This document shows positions 1-8,354 of a DNA stretch of 64,000 nt, piece after piece (position 1 is the stretch's first letter; the number at the start of each line of letters is the position of its first letter). Below the pieces are notes generated by a model. The model did no database searches. It worked only from the letters and a program-made list of their open reading frames with translations, and was not told the DNA's origin. The stretch is from Micromonospora carbonacea (GTDB taxonomy: Bacteria; Actinomycetota; Actinomycetes; Mycobacteriales; Micromonosporaceae). The position numbers and the translations under genes are program-made. The stretch covers positions 4,260,501 to 4,324,500 of the forward strand of contig NZ_JACHMZ010000001.1 in NCBI RefSeq assembly GCF_014205165.1. The letters run 5' to 3'.

Positions 1-1
1 G

Positions 2-436
2 CAGACCTTCACCAAGCTGTACGCGCTCCAGGACGACGACTGCACGCCGGTCAACTTCAGCTACGCCGAGCTGAACAACTGCAACGGCGACTGGTCCGGC
101 GGGGCGGTGTCGGCGAGCACCGCGCGGTTCAACGCCCTCGTGTCGATGTGGAAGCTCCAGGCCCTGCGGCACGCGCTCGGCGACCAGTCGATCCGGATCA
201 CCAGCGGCTTCCGCAGCTACGCCTGCAACAGCGCGGTCGGCGGCGCGTCCAACAGCCGGCACCTCTACGGCGACGGCGTCGACATGGGCTCCGGCCCGCA
301 CTCGCTGTGCCGGCTGGCCCAGCAGGCCCGCAACCACGGCTTCGCGCAGATCCTCGGCCCCGGGTACCCGGACCACAACGACCACGTCCACGTCGGAGCG
401 GCGGGCGGCTGGTCGGCCCCGAGCTGCGGCATCTGA
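2..436 (+). CDS. D-Ala-D-Ala carboxypeptidase-like M15 peptidase, C-terminal part
   Basis: The gene enters the window already open and its last 144 residues are visible. They form a zinc peptidase domain of family M15 (Peptidase_M15_3 type). SGFRSYACN is followed by SRHLYGDGVD, which carries the H-x6-D zinc ligand pair, and NDHVHVG near the end supplies the third ligand. The family cleaves D-Ala-D-Ala or related peptidoglycan peptides outside the cell. A peptidoglycan-binding domain and signal peptide are probably upstream, outside the window; the visible run just before the domain looks like linker. Several cysteines (DDDC, NNC, YAC, SLC, SC) suggest disulfides and secretion. The stop is TGA at 434-436. 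Confidence 0.8.
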   Translation, partial: QTFTKLYALQDDDCTPVNFSYAELNNCNGDWSGGAVSASTARFNALVSMWKLQALRHALGDQSIRITSGFRSYACNSAVGGASNSRHLYGDGVDMGSGPHSLCRLAQQARNHGFAQILGPGYPDHNDHVHVGAAGGWSAPSCGI

Positions 437-448
437 CCCGCCCCGCGC

Positions 449-520
449 GAGAAGGGTCCCCCTCGCCCGGCAGCCGCCGAGCGCCTCACCGGCGGCCGCC
501 GTGAGAGGGGGACCCTTCTC
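449..520. terminator. Long inverted repeat between convergent genes
   Basis: GAGAAGGGTCCCCCTC at 449-464 pairs perfectly (16 bp) with 505-520 across a 40-base GC-rich loop. It lies between the end of the M15 gene and the end of thrS, so it could stop transcription from both sides. There is no U tract. The right arm is also part of a dispersed repeat copy. Confidence 0.6.
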
Positions 521-556
521 TACCGAATGCGTTAAGAGGGGGCCCTTCCTTGCGCC
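503..556 (-). repeat. Dispersed GGGCCCCTT repeat, copy A
   Basis: The reverse complement matches copies at 2621, 15122 and 49365. Shared core: GAAGGGCCCC, then TTAACGC, CGGTA and AAGGGTCCCC at fixed spacing. This copy ends at the base before the thrS stop codon. Confidence 0.75.
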
Positions 557-2560
557 TTACCCCTGCGCCGACGGGCCGGCGTTGGTGCGGGAGTTGACCA
601 CGTCGAGCACGTGGGCCACCGCCTCGGCGACCGGCACGCCGTTGCGCTGCGAGCCGTCGCGGTACCGGAACGACACCGTGCCGGCCGCCACGTCGTCGTC
701 CCCGGCGATCACCATGAACGGGATCTTCTGCTGCTGGGCGGTGCGGATCTTCTTCTGCATCCGGTCGTCGCCCGCGTCCACCTGGGCCCGGATGCCCTCG
801 GCGCGCAGCGCCGCGACGAACCCGTGCAGGTAGTCGGTGTGGTCCTCGCGGATCGGGATGCCCACCACCTGCACCGGGGCCAGCCAGGCCGGGAATGCCC
901 CCGCGTAGTGCTCGGTGAGCACGCCGAAGAACCGCTCGATCGACCCGAACAGCGCCCGGTGGATCATCACGGGTCGCTGCCGGCTGCCGTCGGCCGCCTG
1001 GTACTCCAGGCCGAAGCGCTCCGGCAGGTTGAAGTCGACCTGGATGGTGGACATCTGCCAGGTCCGGCCGATGGCGTCCTTGGCCTGCACGGAGATCTTC
1101 GGCCCGTAGAAGGCCGCGCCGCCCGGGTCGGGGACCAGGTGCAGGCCGGACTCCTGCGCCGCCGAGCGCAGCGCCTCGGTCGCCCGCTCCCAGTTCTCGT
1201 CGGTGCCGACCGACTTCTCCGGGTTGCGGGTCGACAGCTCCAGGTAGAAGTCGTCCAGGCCGTAGTCGCGCAGCAGTTCGAGCACGAAGGCGAGCAGGGA
1301 CTTCAGCTCCCCGGCCATCTGCTCCTCGGTGCAGAAGATGTGCGCGTCGTCCTGGGTCATGCCCCGCACCCGGGTCAGGCCGTGCACCACACCGGACTTC
1401 TCGTAGCGGTAGACCGTGCCGAACTCGAACATCCGCAGCGGCAGCTCCCGGTAGGAGCGGCCCCGGGACCGGAAGATCAGGTCGTGCATGGGGCAGTTCA
1501 TCGGCTTGAGGTAGTAGTTCGCGCCCTCGACCTCCATGGGCGGGAACATGCCGTCGGCGTACCAGTCGAGGTGCCCGGAGACCTCGTACAGGTGGCCCTT
1601 GGTGATGTGCGGGGTGTTGACGAAGGAGTAGCCGGCCTGCTCGTGCTTGATCCGCGAGTAGTTCTCCATCTCCCGCCGGATGATCCCGCCCTTGGGGTGG
1701 AAGACCGCCAGGCCGGAGCCCAGCTCGTCGGGGAAGCTGAACAGGTCCAGGTCGACGCCGAGCTTGCGGTGGTCGCGCCGGGCGGCCTCCTCCAGCAGCT
1801 TCAGGTACGCCTTCAGCTCGTCGCGGGTCGGCCACGCGGTGCCGTACACCCGCTGGAGCTGGGGGTTCTTCTCGCTGCCCCGCCAGTAGGCGGCGGCCGA
1901 GCGCATCAGCTTGAACGCGCCGATCAGCCGGGTGTTCGGCAGGTGCGGGCCCCGGCACAGGTCCGACCAGCAGACCTTCTCCTCCTTGGCGTCGAGGTTG
2001 TCGTAGATGGTCAGCTCGCCACCGCCGACCTCCATCACCTCGGAGGAGTCCAGCCCCTCGCCCTTGACGTCGATCAGCTCCAGCTTGAACGGCTCGGCGG
2101 CCAGCTCGGCCTTCGCCTCGTCCAGGCTGGCGAACCGCCGCCGCCGGAACCGCTGCCCGGACTTGACGATCTCCTGCATCCGCTTCTCGAGCTTCGCCAG
2201 GTCGTCGGGCTGGAACGGCTTGCCGACGGCGAAGTCGTAGTAGAAGCCGTTCTCGATCGGCGGGCCGATGCCGAGCTTCGCCTCGGGGAACACGTCCTGC
2301 ACCGCCTGGGCGAGCACGTGCGCGGTCGAGTGGCGCAGCACGTTGAGCCCGTCCGGGGTGTCGAGGGCGACCGGCTCGACGACGGTCTCCTCGGCGGGCG
2401 CCCAGTCCAGGTCGCGCAGGTTGCCCTGCGGGTCGCGGACCACGACGACCGCCTTCGGGCCGCTGGACGGCAGCCCGGCCGCGGCCACCGCGTCGGCCGC
2501 CGTCGTCCCGGCGGCGACGACGACGGGGTCGGCCACGACGGGGGTACGGGGTGCGGACAC
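557..2560 (-). CDS. thrS: Threonine--tRNA ligase
   Basis: Charges tRNA-Thr with threonine in the cytoplasm. The 667-residue product has the full family layout. A TGS domain covers about residues 1-65. The editing domain has HSTAH (H77, H81) and CRGPH (C202, H206), the serine-editing zinc-like site. The class II catalytic core has MNCPMH (C356) and DDAH (H407), two of the catalytic zinc ligands, and [11 protein letters not shown] as class II motif 2 region. A C-terminal anticodon-binding domain (about 555-650) follows. The start is GTG at 2560, preceded by GGAGGAG at good spacing. I see no T-box antiterminator in the roughly 60 bases upstream before the repeat. Length is normal for the family. 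Confidence 0.97.
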   Translation of the reverse strand: MSAPRTPVVADPVVVAAGTTAADAVAAAGLPSSGPKAVVVVRDPQGNLRDLDWAPAEETVVEPVALDTPDGLNVLRHSTAHVLAQAVQDVFPEAKLGIGPPIENGFYYDFAVGKPFQPDDLAKLEKRMQEIVKSGQRFRRRRFASLDEAKAELAAEPFKLELIDVKGEGLDSSEVMEVGGGELTIYDNLDAKEEKVCWSDLCRGPHLPNTRLIGAFKLMRSAAAYWRGSEKNPQLQRVYGTAWPTRDELKAYLKLLEEAARRDHRKLGVDLDLFSFPDELGSGLAVFHPKGGIIRREMENYSRIKHEQAGYSFVNTPHITKGHLYEVSGHLDWYADGMFPPMEVEGANYYLKPMNCPMHDLIFRSRGRSYRELPLRMFEFGTVYRYEKSGVVHGLTRVRGMTQDDAHIFCTEEQMAGELKSLLAFVLELLRDYGLDDFYLELSTRNPEKSVGTDENWERATEALRSAAQESGLHLVPDPGGAAFYGPKISVQAKDAIGRTWQMSTIQVDFNLPERFGLEYQAADGSRQRPVMIHRALFGSIERFFGVLTEHYAGAFPAWLAPVQVVGIPIREDHTDYLHGFVAALRAEGIRAQVDAGDDRMQKKIRTAQQQKIPFMVIAGDDDVAAGTVSFRYRDGSQRNGVPVAEAVAHVLDVVNSRTNAGPSAQG

Positions 2561-2620
2561 GGTGACTCCTCCAGAGGACGACAGATGCGGCCGGCCGGCC
2601 GCCCCCGCTGATGCTAGCGG

Positions 2621-2676
2621 GCAAGGAAGGGCCCCTTCTTATCGCATTCGGTAGTGGAAGGGCCCCTTATTAACGC
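2621..2676 (+). repeat. Dispersed GGGCCCCTT repeat, copy B
   Basis: Same element as copy A but in the plus orientation, between divergent genes. Its right half ends in AAGGGCCCCTTATTAACGCC and so repeats the left-end motif, as if two left halves were joined. The rest of 2561-2877 is GC-rich with no clear gene. Confidence 0.75.
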
Positions 2677-2877
2677 CGAGGGCCGGGCAACGCGGCGCAC
2701 GGCGGCGGGCCGCCGGGCAGCGCAGCCGGACCGGCAGGCGGGCGGGGGCGGCCAGGCAAGGTGGGTGGCTGGCGGGCGGGCGCCCGATTGAACCTTTCGG
2801 CCGCGCCAGCCGAACTACCGGGTGGGGCCGGTGGCACAGGCGGCCGGAGGAAGACGAAGGGTGGGGCGAGGGTGGCG

Positions 2878-3891
2878 ATGATCCGCACGTACGAACGAGG
2901 ACTCCGGTTGGCGGCGTCGGCCGCCGTGGCCGTCGTCGCCGCGACGCTGGGCTGGGCCGGCACGGCGCTGGCGGCGGACGTGACGAGCACCCCGGAGCAG
3001 GCCCGCCAGGGCGACCCGGTACGGCTGGAGATCGTCGTGCCCGAGGAGCGCCCGGGTGCCCGCACCGAACGGATCGAGCTGCGGCTGCCGGCGGCGGCGC
3101 CCGTGGGCGAGGCGTACCCGATGTCGGTGACCGGCTGGGCCCCCCTGATCACCACCCGGAAGCTGGCCGAGCCCATCCCCGGCATCCACGGCACGACGAT
3201 GGACACGGTCACCGCCTCGGTGGTCTGGACCCGGGCCAAGGGCGCGCCCGCCGGTCCCGCCCGCCTCGCCGTCTCGATGGGGCCGCTGCCCCAGGCCGAG
3301 AAGATGGTGTTCGAGGTGGTGCAGACGTACTCCGACGGCACGGTCGTGCGTTGGGCGGACCCGGCCGGCGGCGCGCGGCCCGCCCCGGTGTTGACCCTGC
3401 TGCCGGCGGCGGCGGGCGGGCACGGCGGGGACGGTGCCGCCGGTGCGCACGGCGGGGGCCCGTCCGACACGACGGCGGCCGGCGAGGCTCCCACGCCGGC
3501 CGTCGCCCTGTCGGACGGCGCCGCGGCAGGCGACCGCGGGATGACCGATGCCCTGCTGGCGGCGGGTCTGGTCGCGGGGCTCGGCGGGGGCGCCGCGCTC
3601 GGTTGGCTGGCGACCCGGTGGCGGCGGCGGACCGACCAGGCGGCGGCGACCACGCCGGACGGCGACGACCTGCGCCGCATCCTCGACGGCGACCTCCCGC
3701 CGCCGGACGCGGGCGAGCCGGCCGGGACCGTCGGCGGGACGACCGCCTCGGACGCGCCGGCCGGGGCCATGGGCGGGGCCGCTGCGGGCGAGCCGGCCGG
3801 GACCGCCGACGGGACGACCGCCTCGCCCGCGCCGGCCGGGGCCGCCGGCGCGGTCGGCGCTGTGGTGGAGCCGCAGCCGGCGGGCCGGTAG
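2878..3891 (+). CDS. YcnI-like (DUF1775) exported copper-associated membrane protein
   Basis: The product begins MIRTYERGLRLAASAA, has a hydrophobic signal segment ending in ALAAD, and then a DUF1775 domain (about residues 35-180: DVTSTPEQARQGDPVRLEI through WADPAGG). The mature N terminus starts with an acidic residue rather than the histidine typical of copper-binding YcnI. A linker leads to a C-terminal membrane helix (about 226-243, LLAAGLVAGLGGGAALGWL) and a cytoplasmic tail of two 25-residue repeats. Family role: copper handling at the cell envelope, often next to CopC/CopD, which are absent here. I chose ATG 2878; GTG 2872 in frame is possible. An in-frame start at 2761 would only add non-conserved residues. 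Confidence 0.75.
   Translation: MIRTYERGLRLAASAAVAVVAATLGWAGTALAADVTSTPEQARQGDPVRLEIVVPEERPGARTERIELRLPAAAPVGEAYPMSVTGWAPLITTRKLAEPIPGIHGTTMDTVTASVVWTRAKGAPAGPARLAVSMGPLPQAEKMVFEVVQTYSDGTVVRWADPAGGARPAPVLTLLPAAAGGHGGDGAAGAHGGGPSDTTAAGEAPTPAVALSDGAAAGDRGMTDALLAAGLVAGLGGGAALGWLATRWRRRTDQAAATTPDGDDLRRILDGDLPPPDAGEPAGTVGGTTASDAPAGAMGGAAAGEPAGTADGTTASPAPAGAAGAVGAVVEPQPAGR
3709..3858 (+). repeat. 75-bp tandem duplication inside the YcnI tail
   Basis: Two units (3709-3783 and 3784-3858), differing at a few bases, encode two 25-residue AGEPAGT..GTTAS.APAG segments. The unit length is a multiple of three, so the frame is kept. Confidence 0.75.
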
Positions 3892-3926
3892 CCCGGCGAC
3901 GGCTCCGCGAGGCAGCGACGCGACCG

Positions 3927-3953
3927 CGCCCGGCCCGGCCGCCGGGCCGGGCG
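3927..3953. terminator. Hairpin between convergent genes
   Basis: CGCCCGGCCCGG / CCGGGCCGGGCG, a 12-bp perfect stem with a 3-base loop, sits between the end of the YcnI gene and the end of the ADP-ribosylglycohydrolase gene. Confidence 0.5.
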
Positions 3954-3993
3954 ACCGGCCACGCGACCCGGCCCGGTGGGAGACGCCCGCCGG

Positions 3994-4911
3994 TCAGGCG
4001 ACCCAGTCGGGCAGGGGCTCGCGGGCGGCGAGCCAGTCGGCGGGTACGCCGCCCGGCGCGCCGACGCCGGTGTGGGCGGCCACGACCGCCCCGACGATGG
4101 CGGCCGTGGTGTCGACGTCCCCGCCCGCCTCGACGCAGGCCCGGATCGCGGCCGGGTAGTCGTCGAGGTGGGTCGCCGCAACCCAGAGCGTGAACGGCAC
4201 CGTGTCCTGCGCGGTCACCCGGGAGCCGTTGCCGAGCGCGTCCACGGCGACCGCGAGGGGGCGGCCCAGCAGGCCGGCGGCGCGGCGTACCCCCTGGTGC
4301 ACCTCGCCGGGGTCGAGGGCCGCGGCCACGGCGGCGAGCAACCGCGACGGCGGCGGGCGGTCCCCGTCGAGGCGGGCCCGGGTGGCCAGCGCGGCGGCCA
4401 CCGCGACCGCGACGGCGCCGGCGATGCCCTCCGGATGGGCGTGGGTGACCTCGGCGGAGGCCCGGGCCTGGGCCGCCGCCTGCCGGGTCGAGTCGGCGAA
4501 CCACGCCCCGAGCGGGCCGACCCGCATCGCCGCGCCGTTGCCGCACGAGCCCTGCCCGTCGAACGCGGAAGCCGCGGCGACGGGCCACGGCGTGCCGGTG
4601 CGGATCAGACGCAGGATGGTCACCGCGCCGGGCCCGTAGCCGCGGTACGGCTCGCAGCGGTGCGCGAAGGCCAGCGCCAGCCGGTCCCGGTCGATCTCCC
4701 CGGCCTCGGTCAGCTCGGCCACCACGGAGCAGGCCATCTCGGTGTCGTCGGTCCACTGCCACGGCGTCGGCGGGAGCCGGCCGGCGGCAAGGTCGGCGGG
4801 CCGCCGGCCCGGCACGAAGAACTGCGAGCCGAGGGCGTCGCCGACGGAGAGGCCGTGCAGGCTGTCCCGGGCGAGCGCCGCGCGGGTGTCCGCGAAGAGC
4901 GTGAATGCCAT
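3994..4911 (-). CDS. ADP-ribosylglycohydrolase family protein
   Basis: 305 residues, full length for the DraG/ARH family (PF03747). These enzymes remove ADP-ribose from proteins or small molecules using a di-metal centre. Visible motifs are GDALGSQF near the N terminus, WTDDTEM (about residue 52, the T-D-D metal ligands), GNGAAMR, THAHPEG and GGDVDTTAAIVGA (second D-x-D/T metal motif). No signal peptide or membrane helix, so it is cytoplasmic. It is transcribed away from the two-component system, with 73 bp between the starts. The true substrate cannot be read from sequence; related actinobacterial proteins are annotated only by family. Confidence 0.9.
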   Translation of the reverse strand: MAFTLFADTRAALARDSLHGLSVGDALGSQFFVPGRRPADLAAGRLPPTPWQWTDDTEMACSVVAELTEAGEIDRDRLALAFAHRCEPYRGYGPGAVTILRLIRTGTPWPVAAASAFDGQGSCGNGAAMRVGPLGAWFADSTRQAAAQARASAEVTHAHPEGIAGAVAVAVAAALATRARLDGDRPPPSRLLAAVAAALDPGEVHQGVRRAAGLLGRPLAVAVDALGNGSRVTAQDTVPFTLWVAATHLDDYPAAIRACVEAGGDVDTTAAIVGAVVAAHTGVGAPGGVPADWLAAREPLPDWVA

Positions 4912-4972
4912 GGCCGTACCAGCTTGCCCGGTCGCCGGGTGCGCCGCAACGCGCCCCGCTTGCCATCACGAG

Positions 4973-4978
4973 TACGGT
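4973..4978 (+). promoter_or_regulatory. -10 element TACGGT of a probable leaderless transcript
   Basis: TACGGT ends six bases before the GTG of the response regulator, which has no Shine-Dalgarno sequence. Transcription starting 6-7 bases downstream would begin at the start codon. The -35 region is weak. Confidence 0.4.
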
Positions 4979-4984
4979 GCTGAC

Positions 4985-5674
4985 GTGGCCACGGTGCTCC
5001 TGGTCGAAGACGACCACGTCGTACGCGGCGCGATGCTGCGGTCCCTCGCCGACCGTGGGCACGCCGTGCACGCCGTGGGCACCGCGCTGGACGCGCTGCG
5101 CCGGGTCGCGGCGGAGACCCCCGACCTGGTGGTGCTGGACCTGGGTCTGCCCGATCTCGACGGCTCGGACGCCCTGCGGATGCTGCGCGGGATCACCGAC
5201 GTGCCGATCATCATCGCCACCGCCCGCGACGACGAGCAGTCGGTGGTGCGGCTGCTGCGGGCGGGGGCCGACGACTACATGGTCAAGCCGTTCACCGGCG
5301 CGCACCTGGACGCCCGCATCACCACCGTGCTGCGCCGCGCGGGCCGGGCCAGCCGGACCGTGCAGCCGGCCGTGCACACCGTCGGCGGCCTGCGGGTGGA
5401 CGTCGGGGAGCGCAGCGCCCTGCTCGACGGGGTGCCCCTCGCGCTGACCCGCAAGGAATTCGACCTGTTGGCGTATCTCGCCGCCCGGCCCGGGCGGGTA
5501 GTGTCCCGCCGGGAACTCTTGGAGGAGGTATGGCGGCAGCCGTCGGTCGGCGAGGACCAGACCATCGACGTTCACCTCTACTGGCTACGTCGCAAAATGG
5601 GCGAGTCCGCGGCGAAGCCGCGCTACCTGCGCACCGTGCGGGGGGTGGGCTTCCGGTTGGTGGCCCCGGACTGA
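4985..5674 (+). CDS. OmpR/PhoB-family response regulator
   Basis: 229 residues. Receiver domain about 1-115: acidic pair VEDD, phospho-acceptor Asp in VVLDLGLPDLDG (about D50), switch Thr in IIIATARDD and Lys in MVKPF. Winged-helix DNA-binding domain about 130-228, with ALTRKEFDLLAYL and DVHLYWLRRKMG, ending in TVRGVGFRL. The GTG at 4985 gives VATVLLVEDD, the normal receiver start; longer in-frame reading into the promoter region is not conserved. The gene overlaps the sensor kinase gene at its stop (CTGA), so the two are one operon and almost surely one phosphorelay. The signal sensed is unknown. Confidence 0.93.
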   Translation: MATVLLVEDDHVVRGAMLRSLADRGHAVHAVGTALDALRRVAAETPDLVVLDLGLPDLDGSDALRMLRGITDVPIIIATARDDEQSVVRLLRAGADDYMVKPFTGAHLDARITTVLRRAGRASRTVQPAVHTVGGLRVDVGERSALLDGVPLALTRKEFDLLAYLAARPGRVVSRRELLEEVWRQPSVGEDQTIDVHLYWLRRKMGESAAKPRYLRTVRGVGFRLVAPD

Positions 5675-7107
5675 GGGCCGCGCTGGCCTGGCTCACGGCC
5701 GGCATGTGCGGCCTCGTCGCGCTCGCCTTCCTGGTGCCCCTCGGCATCAGCCTGGGCGAGCGGACCCGCGAGGAGGCCATCGCGGACGCCGCCCGGCGCA
5801 GCGCGCTGGTCACCGGGACCCTCGCGGTCAGCACCGAGCCGGCCGTCGTGCAGCGCGCGGTGGAGGCCAGCGGCGAGGACCCGGCGACCCGGCCGGTGGT
5901 GCACGGGTTGGGCGGCGACGACACGGCCGGGCGGGCCGACGGGGCGGCGCTGGCCCGGGCCGCCGCCGACCGGCGTTCCGTGGTCACCGACGTGCCGGGC
6001 GGGGTGCTGCGGCTCGACCCGGTGGTGCTGGGCGACTCGGTGGCCGTGGTCGAGGTGTTCGTCCCGGACGCCGCCCTCGACGAGGGCGCCACGGGCCGCT
6101 GGCTGCTGCTGGGGGCGGTGGCGGTGGCGCTGGTCGGCGCCGCCGTGCTGGTGGTGGACCGGGTCGCGGCCCGCACGGTCGACTCGACCCGCGGGCTCGT
6201 GCAGGCCGCCCTCGCCGTCGGCGACGGCGACCTGGGGGTACGCGTCGAGCCGACCGGCCCGCGCGAGCTGGCCGAGGCCGGCTACGCGTTCAACCGGATG
6301 GCCGACCGGCTGGTGGCGGCCCGCACCGACGAGCGGGAGCTGGTGGCCGACCTGTCGCACCGGCTGCGGACCCCGCTGACCGTGCTGCGGCTGGACGCCG
6401 ACGGGCTCGACTCGGACGACACCAGCGTCGGCTCGTTCACCGAGGCGGAGCTGGACCGCCGACGGGCGATCCGGCGGATCCGGCAGGCGATCGTCACCCT
6501 GGAGGGCGAGATCGACGTGCTGATCAACACGACCCGCAAGGCGGTCGCGCACGAGGCCGGGCCGGCGATGTGCGACGTCAGCGAGGTCGTCCGGGACCGG
6601 ATGGTGTTCTGGTCGGCCCTCGCCGGCGACCAGAACCGGCCGCACCGGGTCAGCGGCGCGCAGCTGCGCATCCCGGCGCCGGTGCCGCGCGCCGAGCTGG
6701 CCGCCGCGCTCGACGCGGTGATCGGCAACGTGTTCCGCTACACCCCGCAGGGCACCGCGTTCGAGGTGGCGGTCTCCCGCCGCGACGGGTATGTGGCGAT
6801 CCGCATCGACGACGCCGGCCCCGGCATCGCCAACCCGGACCGGGCGCTGCGCCGGGGGGCCAGCGACCAGGGCTCCACGGGGCTGGGGCTGGACATCGCC
6901 AAGCGGGTGGCGTTGCAGGCCAACGGGTCGGTCAGCATCGACCGGGCCCGGCTCGGCGGGGCCAGCGTGGTGATGCTGCTGGCCGACCCGGAGGCCACCC
7001 CGCGACAGGTCAGCCGGTTCGGTCTGGTCGGGCGGATGGCCCGGGACGCGCGGGAGCCGAAGGCCGAGGGCCGCCGCTGGCCCCGCCGACGCCCGTCGGA
7101 CGGCTGA
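5671..7107 (+). CDS. Sensor histidine kinase of the two-component system
   Basis: Membrane-bound kinase partner of the preceding regulator. Helix 1 is about residues 3-25 (ALAWLTAGMCGLVALAFLVP), then an extracytoplasmic loop of about 120 residues, helix 2 (WLLLGAVAVALVGAAVLVV) and a HAMP region. The DHp motif is LVADLSHRLRTPLTVLRLD (His of SHRLRTP) and the ATPase domain has an N box (IGNVFRYTP), DDAGPGI and GSTGLGLDIAK. The start is unclear: no ATG, GTG or TTG lies between the regulator stop and Met at 5704, and that Met falls inside helix 1. Starting at CTG 5671, which overlaps the regulator stop, gives the short basic N terminus usual in the family. ATG 5704 is the fallback. Confidence 0.85.
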   Translation: MRAALAWLTAGMCGLVALAFLVPLGISLGERTREEAIADAARRSALVTGTLAVSTEPAVVQRAVEASGEDPATRPVVHGLGGDDTAGRADGAALARAAADRRSVVTDVPGGVLRLDPVVLGDSVAVVEVFVPDAALDEGATGRWLLLGAVAVALVGAAVLVVDRVAARTVDSTRGLVQAALAVGDGDLGVRVEPTGPRELAEAGYAFNRMADRLVAARTDERELVADLSHRLRTPLTVLRLDADGLDSDDTSVGSFTEAELDRRRAIRRIRQAIVTLEGEIDVLINTTRKAVAHEAGPAMCDVSEVVRDRMVFWSALAGDQNRPHRVSGAQLRIPAPVPRAELAAALDAVIGNVFRYTPQGTAFEVAVSRRDGYVAIRIDDAGPGIANPDRALRRGASDQGSTGLGLDIAKRVALQANGSVSIDRARLGGASVVMLLADPEATPRQVSRFGLVGRMARDAREPKAEGRRWPRRRPSDG

Positions 7108-7266
7108 CCCGGCGACCGGCCGGGACCGGCCGGTTGTGCGCAGACGCAAGTCTTCCTTAGATCCGGATTAACCACGGCGGCACATCGGACGCCCGATGGC
7201 AGGATCTGGGACGAACCCATCAGTTCCACCGGCCAGTTCCGGGTTTCCACCGGTCGGTGGAGCCGT

Positions 7267-7314
7267 GCGCGCGGCGGGAGTGCGGTCCCCCCACAACCTC
7301 CTCCCGCCGCGCGC
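7267..7314. terminator. Bidirectional hairpin terminator
   Basis: GCGCGCGGCGGGAG (7267-7280) pairs perfectly with 7301-7314 across a 20-base loop. It lies between the convergent kinase and adenosine deaminase genes. The rest of the 220-base gap shows nothing else I can name. Confidence 0.6.
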
Positions 7315-7328
7315 CAGCCCGGAAGCCG

Positions 7329-8354
7329 TCAGCCGGCCGTCGCGGCCAGGTAGCCGTCGATCTCGGCGGCGAGCCGCGTCTTCTCCCCCGGTGCCAGGAA
7401 CGACGCCGTGACCGCGTCGGTGGCCAGCGCCGCCAGCCCCTGCGGGCCGAGGTTGAGCAGCCGGGCCGCCACCGCGTACTCGTCGTTGAGGGTGGTGCCG
7501 AACATCGGCGGGTCGTCGGAGTTGATGGTGACCAGCACGCCGGCCTCGACCAGCCGGGGCAGCGGGTGGACGTCGAGCGAGGCGACGGCCCGGGTGCGCA
7601 CGTTGGAGGTGGGGCACACCTCCAGGGCGATGCGGTGCTGCGCCAGGTGGGCCAGCAGCTCGGGGTCCTCGGCGGCGGAGATGCCGTGGCCGATGCGTTC
7701 CGCGCCGAGGTCGCGCAGCGCGTCCCAGACCGTCTGCGGGCCGGTGGTCTCGCCCGCGTGCGGCACCGAGCGCAGCCCGGCCGCCCGCGCCCGGTCGAAG
7801 TACGGCGTGAACTGCGGCCGGGGCACGCCGATCTCGGGGCCGCCCAGGCCGAAGCTGATCAGGCCGGCGGGCTGCTCGTCGAGGCAGATCCGCAGGGTCT
7901 CCTCGGCAGCCGGCAGCCCCGCCTCCCCGGGGATGTCGAAGCACCAGCGCAGGGCGATGCCGAAGTCGGCCTCGGCCCGCTTGCGGGCGTCCTCGATGGC
8001 CTCGCAGAAGGCCGGTGCGGGGATGCCCCGGCGCACGTGCGAGTAGGGGGTGACGGTCAGCTCGGCGTACCGGACCTGCTGGCGGGCCAGCTCGCGGGCC
8101 ACCTCGTGGGTGAGCAGCCAGACGTCCTCGGGGTCGCGGACCAGGTCGACCACGCTGAGGTAGACCTCGATGAAGTGGGCGAAGTCGCGGAAGGCGAAGT
8201 AGTCGGCGAGGGCGTCCGGGTCCGCCGGCACCGGGCTGGCCCCCTCGTGGCGGGCGGCCAGCTCGGCCACGATGCGCGGCGACGCGGAGCCGATGTGGTG
8301 CACGTGCAGCTCCACCTTGGGCAGACCGGCGATGAAGGCGGACAGGTCGGTCAC
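7329..8354 (-). CDS. add: Adenosine deaminase
   Basis: Zinc amidohydrolase that converts adenosine to inosine (or a related aminopurine/aminofutalosine substrate) in purine salvage. 341 residues, normal length. Motifs in order: VELHVHHIGS (H-x-H metal ligands, about residues 14-16), SVPHAGETTG (H plus catalytic E), GHGI, CPTSN and INSDDPPMF (D-D metal/catalytic). The GTG at 8354 is preceded by GAGGAGAG. It overlaps the stop of the methyltransferase gene (GTGA), so it is the second gene of that operon. The family also includes aminodeoxyfutalosine deaminases of menaquinone synthesis; with no other mqn genes nearby I prefer adenosine. Confidence 0.88.
   Translation of the reverse strand: MTDLSAFIAGLPKVELHVHHIGSASPRIVAELAARHEGASPVPADPDALADYFAFRDFAHFIEVYLSVVDLVRDPEDVWLLTHEVARELARQQVRYAELTVTPYSHVRRGIPAPAFCEAIEDARKRAEADFGIALRWCFDIPGEAGLPAAEETLRICLDEQPAGLISFGLGGPEIGVPRPQFTPYFDRARAAGLRSVPHAGETTGPQTVWDALRDLGAERIGHGISAAEDPELLAHLAQHRIALEVCPTSNVRTRAVASLDVHPLPRLVEAGVLVTINSDDPPMFGTTLNDEYAVAARLLNLGPQGLAALATDAVTASFLAPGEKTRLAAEIDGYLAATAG

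Noticed and set aside
611..2611. Long open frame opposite thrS and many similar long frames
   Set aside because: High-GC genes leave long open frames on the other strand. The protein is Arg/Val/Gln-rich without domains, and thrS is certain.
2561..2620. T-box leader for thrS
   Set aside because: No antiterminator or specifier loop fits in the short space before the dispersed repeat.
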